From positions 1-9,750 of the forward strand of contig JAOZMU010000082.1 in assembly GCA_029934165.1 (NCBI GenBank): DNA of 9,750 nucleotides, written 5' to 3'. Under the pieces are notes generated by a model that saw only the letters and a program-made list of their open reading frames with translations, made no database searches and was not told the DNA's origin. Position numbers and translations under genes: made by a program. Of this stretch, positions 7,728 through 9,750 are shown piece after piece (positions within the stretch are counted from its first letter, which is position 1; each line of letters opens with the position of its first letter). Origin of the DNA: Bacteroidales bacterium. Its GTDB lineage: Bacteria > Bacteroidota > Bacteroidia > Bacteroidales > JAOZMU01.

Positions 7728-7756
7728 AATTTATATTTTATTCAATTAGTTATCAA
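7728..7756 (-). promoter_or_regulatory. Possible sigma-70-type promoter for the 375-residue protein and the giant gene
   Basis: TTGATA (7756-7751) and TAAATT (7733-7728) are separated by 17 bases on the minus strand. The first matches TTGACA at five of six positions, the second TATAAT at four of six. The region is very AT-rich, so chance matches are expected. If real, it would let the last two genes be transcribed apart from the Big_1 gene. Confidence 0.3.
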
Positions 7757-7783
7757 AGGTAACAAAATTTACTCCCATGAAAA

Positions 7784-8935
7784 TCAAAACAATGTAAACC
7801 CAGAAACAGGATAGCTCAAAGAAACGGATCTGCCACCAGGTATTATATTATCCAATTTAAGCGATGCTTTAATTGTAATATCACCTATAGAAATTGAAGC
7901 ATCAAGTTTATCTTTACAGTCTTCTCTATTCCAACCAGCCGATCCCCTTAATCCTGCTGAAACTGAAGCTGTAGCTATATTTTCAGAGTCTAAATCAGGA
8001 CAAAAGTCAAAACCAAAAACTGAAGCACATCCTTTTATCGTAAATTTTGGTTTAATACTAAGTGCGGCATTTGTTCCCAAACTCCAGAAAGCACAATCCG
8101 AATTCGTTTTCTTGCACAAATTCCTTCTAAATCCAGCACTACCTTTCAATGTTGTATTAAAATTCCAATATAGCCCAGCAGTTATCTTTAATTGTAACCT
8201 TGCTATTTTAAGGGATAATTCTATATCTCTTTCTGGTATAGCTGCACCCGGAAATGGAACGTCTTTTCCCTCAATATTAACATCAAATCCTCCCTCACTT
8301 TGTTCTTCACCGTCCTCAATAATTATGAAATCACCTCCTACATACGAACAGCAATCACGTTTTTTTTCAGCTAAGAAAACTTCTGCTTTTGGTTTAAATT
8401 TAATACCCATTTTTCGAGCAAAACTATTCATAAAATTTTGAAAGGATTCAGGTAATTTCCTACTATTTTTTTTCTCAGCACCCCATTCATGTTTTAGAGC
8501 TTTTACGGTAAATATTTGAGGGGAACCGGACTCAATTTCAAGATCATTTGCTTTTGCTGTAACAGTAACATCGCCACCTACTTCACCGATATTAACAATC
8601 GTCTGAGCAATGCCATTTGGGTCTGTTTCGGTATTTATCTTCGACAAGGTTGCGCCTTCACCCACTACTGAAAAGTTGATTGATGCTCCGATCACTCCAG
8701 TCCCGTTTTTATCCACAACTTTAACAATAAGCGGTTCCATCAAAGCACTTCTGACACAACCTTCTTGATTATCTCCTGATACTTTTTCCATTGAAAGTAT
8801 TGGTTTTAACCCGACACTTTCATTTATTACTGTCGGTTCTCCGGCAAAGCAAAATGAAATACTTGTAAAAAGGACAATAAAAAAAATTATCCATTTTTTA
8901 GCTAACATATCATAATTTAAAAAATATTTTTTCAT
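7784..8935 (-). CDS. Exported protein with a Big_1-type Ig-like domain and a Cys-containing beta-rich C-terminus, 383 residues
   Basis: The protein has a long signal peptide (residues 1-31, cleavage expected after the Phe-Cys-Phe-Ala end at A31). Residues about 51-146 form a bacterial Ig-like domain of the Big_1 (invasin/intimin) type: LIVKVVDKNGTGVIGASINF, G-E-G-A-T-L, T-D-P-N-G-I-A-Q-T, 'GDVTVTAKA'. This module is typically a surface spacer or adhesive unit. Residues 190-383 are beta-rich, with seven of the mature protein's eight Cys (195, 196, 274, 281, 303, 312, 340; the eighth is C60). The motif L-(K/R)-G-S-A-G-(F/W)-x-R-x-x-C-K occurs at 263-275 and 329-341, which suggests an internal duplication. 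The protein ends with Phe and alternating strands, reminiscent of an outer-membrane barrel end, but that is only a hint. AAGGA 5 bases before ATG 8935 supports this start; M10 is an alternative but lacks such a site. Confidence 0.88.
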   Translation of the reverse strand: MKKYFLNYDMLAKKWIIFFIVLFTSISFCFAGEPTVINESVGLKPILSMEKVSGDNQEGCVRSALMEPLIVKVVDKNGTGVIGASINFSVVGEGATLSKINTETDPNGIAQTIVNIGEVGGDVTVTAKANDLEIESGSPQIFTVKALKHEWGAEKKNSRKLPESFQNFMNSFARKMGIKFKPKAEVFLAEKKRDCCSYVGGDFIIIEDGEEQSEGGFDVNIEGKDVPFPGAAIPERDIELSLKIARLQLKITAGLYWNFNTTLKGSAGFRRNLCKKTNSDCAFWSLGTNAALSIKPKFTIKGCASVFGFDFCPDLDSENIATASVSAGLRGSAGWNREDCKDKLDASISIGDITIKASLKLDNIIPGGRSVSLSYPVSGFTLF

Positions 8936-8940
8936 AACAT

Positions 8941-8945
8941 TCCTT
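8941..8945 (-). promoter_or_regulatory. Shine-Dalgarno AAGGA of the Big_1 protein gene
   Basis: AAGGA is followed by a 5-base spacer (ATGTT) and ATG 8935. This supports the start upstream of the signal peptide over the in-frame M10. An ATG inside the spacer is out of frame and stops after two codons. Confidence 0.7.
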
Positions 8946-8982
8946 CGGTTTTATTTCATGATAATTTTTGAAGTCCTTATTT

Positions 8983-9257
8983 CTATGCAAGCTCAAACAG
9001 TTCCACATCAGCACCCTGAATGAACATCTCCTCTAAATCACCTGTTCCCAACGCAGTCTTCCGAGGCTCAATTCCGAGATGTCTGCAATCCTCAAGATAC
9101 TCATCCACAGCGTTCCGGAAGCTTGTTTCAAAATCCCCGGCAGTCTCCGCCTCAAAGGTGATCAGCCCCTCGAGTTCCAGTTTTCCCCAGAAACAACCTT
9201 GTCCTCATGGGAATAATGGATGCTTCCCACATAACCTTTGTATCCAAGATAGTCCAT
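8983..9257 (-). pseudogene. HicB-like antitoxin, broken by a one-base frameshift
   Basis: The first part begins with M-D-Y-L-G-Y-K-G-Y-V-G-S-I-H-Y-S and E-D-K-V-V, matching the usual opening of HicB (YKGYxGSVEYSxED). The frame then shifts by one base near 9188-9197 (a T run read as GTTGTTTCTGGGG; one extra T would restore it), after which a second frame gives GKLELEGLITFEAET, 'SFRNAVDEYLEDC' and GIEPRKT, the HicB middle. The restored product would have about 91 residues, stop TAG at 8983-8985. HicB is the antitoxin of HicA/HicB type II systems. No HicA-like toxin was found just upstream, so the pair looks broken. ATG 9332, with a good GGGGAG site 7 bases away, is another possible start. Function is presumably lost. 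Confidence 0.7.
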
Positions 9258-9335
9258 GCCTGCTCTCTGAGGATAATCGCCTGGGGCTTTTGTTTCGGTA
9301 ACTGCCAAATTCTCCGGCCATAAATTTTCCATCTT

Positions 9336-9701
9336 TCAACTCCCCGCCAAACATCTTTCAGCCGGAAGACACTCCCACCATTGGTCATGTAATCCAGAAT
9401 TTCGGGCAGCATCCTCCACACTGTGAGTGGACTGCCTTCCGATTCTTCCCCCGTGAGCGATAAAATTCCGATGTTCGATAATGGCCGCGAGCTGCTCTGA
9501 CAAATATTTCGGAATATGATTTTCCAGCAGATGATGCATGTTTCTCAGGCTGTGAATGTCATCCTCACCTGAATCACCTTTGCAATATCTGTCCCGCTCA
9601 AACGGATAAGCTACTATGGTGCCGTACTCTGAGAAACAAGAGCCTGTATGATATTCCCGGTTCTTCCTGAATGAAAGATTGCTTTCAGCATCCTGATAAA
9701 C
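9336..9701 (-). pseudogene. Degraded frame with a HEPN-like R-x4-H motif
   Basis: One frame runs from a codon after the stop at 9702-9704 to a stop at 9336-9338. It contains F-E-R-D-R-Y, IHSLRNMHHLLENHIPKYLS, EQLAAIIEHRNFIAHGG. The part R-N-F-I-A-H-G (codons at about 9447-9470) fits the R-x4-H motif of HEPN RNases, which sit in many defence and toxin-antitoxin genes. After 'HGG' this frame loses sense, whereas the next frame continues with 'VWRMLPEILDYMTNGG', so a frameshift near 9450 is possible. No start codon before ATG 9539 is convincing. The length and domain of the intact ancestor are unknown, and HEPN identity rests on one short motif. ATG 9539 gives a 67-residue frame if the rest is ignored. 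Confidence 0.4.
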
Positions 9702-9748
9702 TCATTTTCCGATTCCGCCTGAATTCCGTCTTCATCAGCATCCGGATA
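9614..9748 (-). pseudogene. Short gene fragment at the right edge
   Basis: One frame entering from the window edge reads YPDADEDGIQ, then E-N-E-F-I-R-M-L-K-A-I-F-H-S-G and ends at TAG 9614-9616 after 44 codons. It overlaps the HEPN-like frame in another phase. A shift near 9640 would join it to that frame (S-E-Y-G-T-I-V-A-Y-P-F). I cannot name the family. It may be the beginning of the same decayed gene. Confidence 0.3.
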
Positions 9749-9750
9749 AA

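Noticed and set aside
7746..7762. Inverted repeat GTTATC/GGTAAC as a terminator between the two small genes
   Set aside because: The stem is only six bases with a mismatch and is not followed by a T run on the coding strand.
9020..9301. Plus-strand open frame of 93 codons
   Set aside because: It is opposite the HicB-like core, which has family-like sequence on the minus strand; the plus frame has no recognisable features.

Overview
The window is dominated by one very long open reading frame on the minus strand. It starts at 6533 and is still open at base 1, so at least 2177 codons are present and the 3' end lies outside the window. The base count from 6533 to 1 and an end-to-end reading of the reverse complement agree on a single frame without a stop. 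The encoded protein is exported and mosaic: signal peptide, an N-terminal beta domain, four tandem ~40-residue cysteine-rich repeats, three FlgD-type Ig-like domains, other Ig-like domains, two jelly-roll-like domains, an NHL-like segment, a ZU5-like domain and a six-repeat TolB-type (PD40) beta-propeller. The long plus-strand frames under this gene are shadows.

Upstream on the same strand lie two further genes with clear signal peptides: a 375-residue protein of unknown function (7702-6575) and a 383-residue protein with one bacterial Big_1-type Ig-like domain (8935-7784). Gaps are 81 and 41 bases, so the three genes may form one transcription unit that makes only exported products. Both upstream genes have good Shine-Dalgarno sequences; the giant gene does not.

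The right end, about 8983-9750, is decaying sequence. It holds a HicB-like antitoxin broken by a one-base frameshift and, further upstream on the same strand, fragments in several frames, one with a HEPN-like R-x4-H motif. The 6.5 kb frame next door is intact, so poor base calling is a less likely cause of these breaks than real decay.

Base composition is sharply two-state. About 5090-8980 is AT-rich (hand-counted 60-base lines give about 27-38% GC), while the flanks are about 48-63% GC. The left boundary falls inside the giant reading frame, within an Ig-like domain. This suggests that the 5' part of the giant gene and its two companions share a history different from the rest of the gene.

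The organism is a Gram-negative-like bacterium. Giant exported proteins mixing CTDC-like Cys repeats, FlgD-type Ig, TolB propeller and jelly-roll domains are typical of Desulfobacterota and related large-genome environmental deltaproteobacteria; this assignment is an inference of modest confidence. No tRNA, rRNA, CRISPR array, transposase or convincing terminator was seen.
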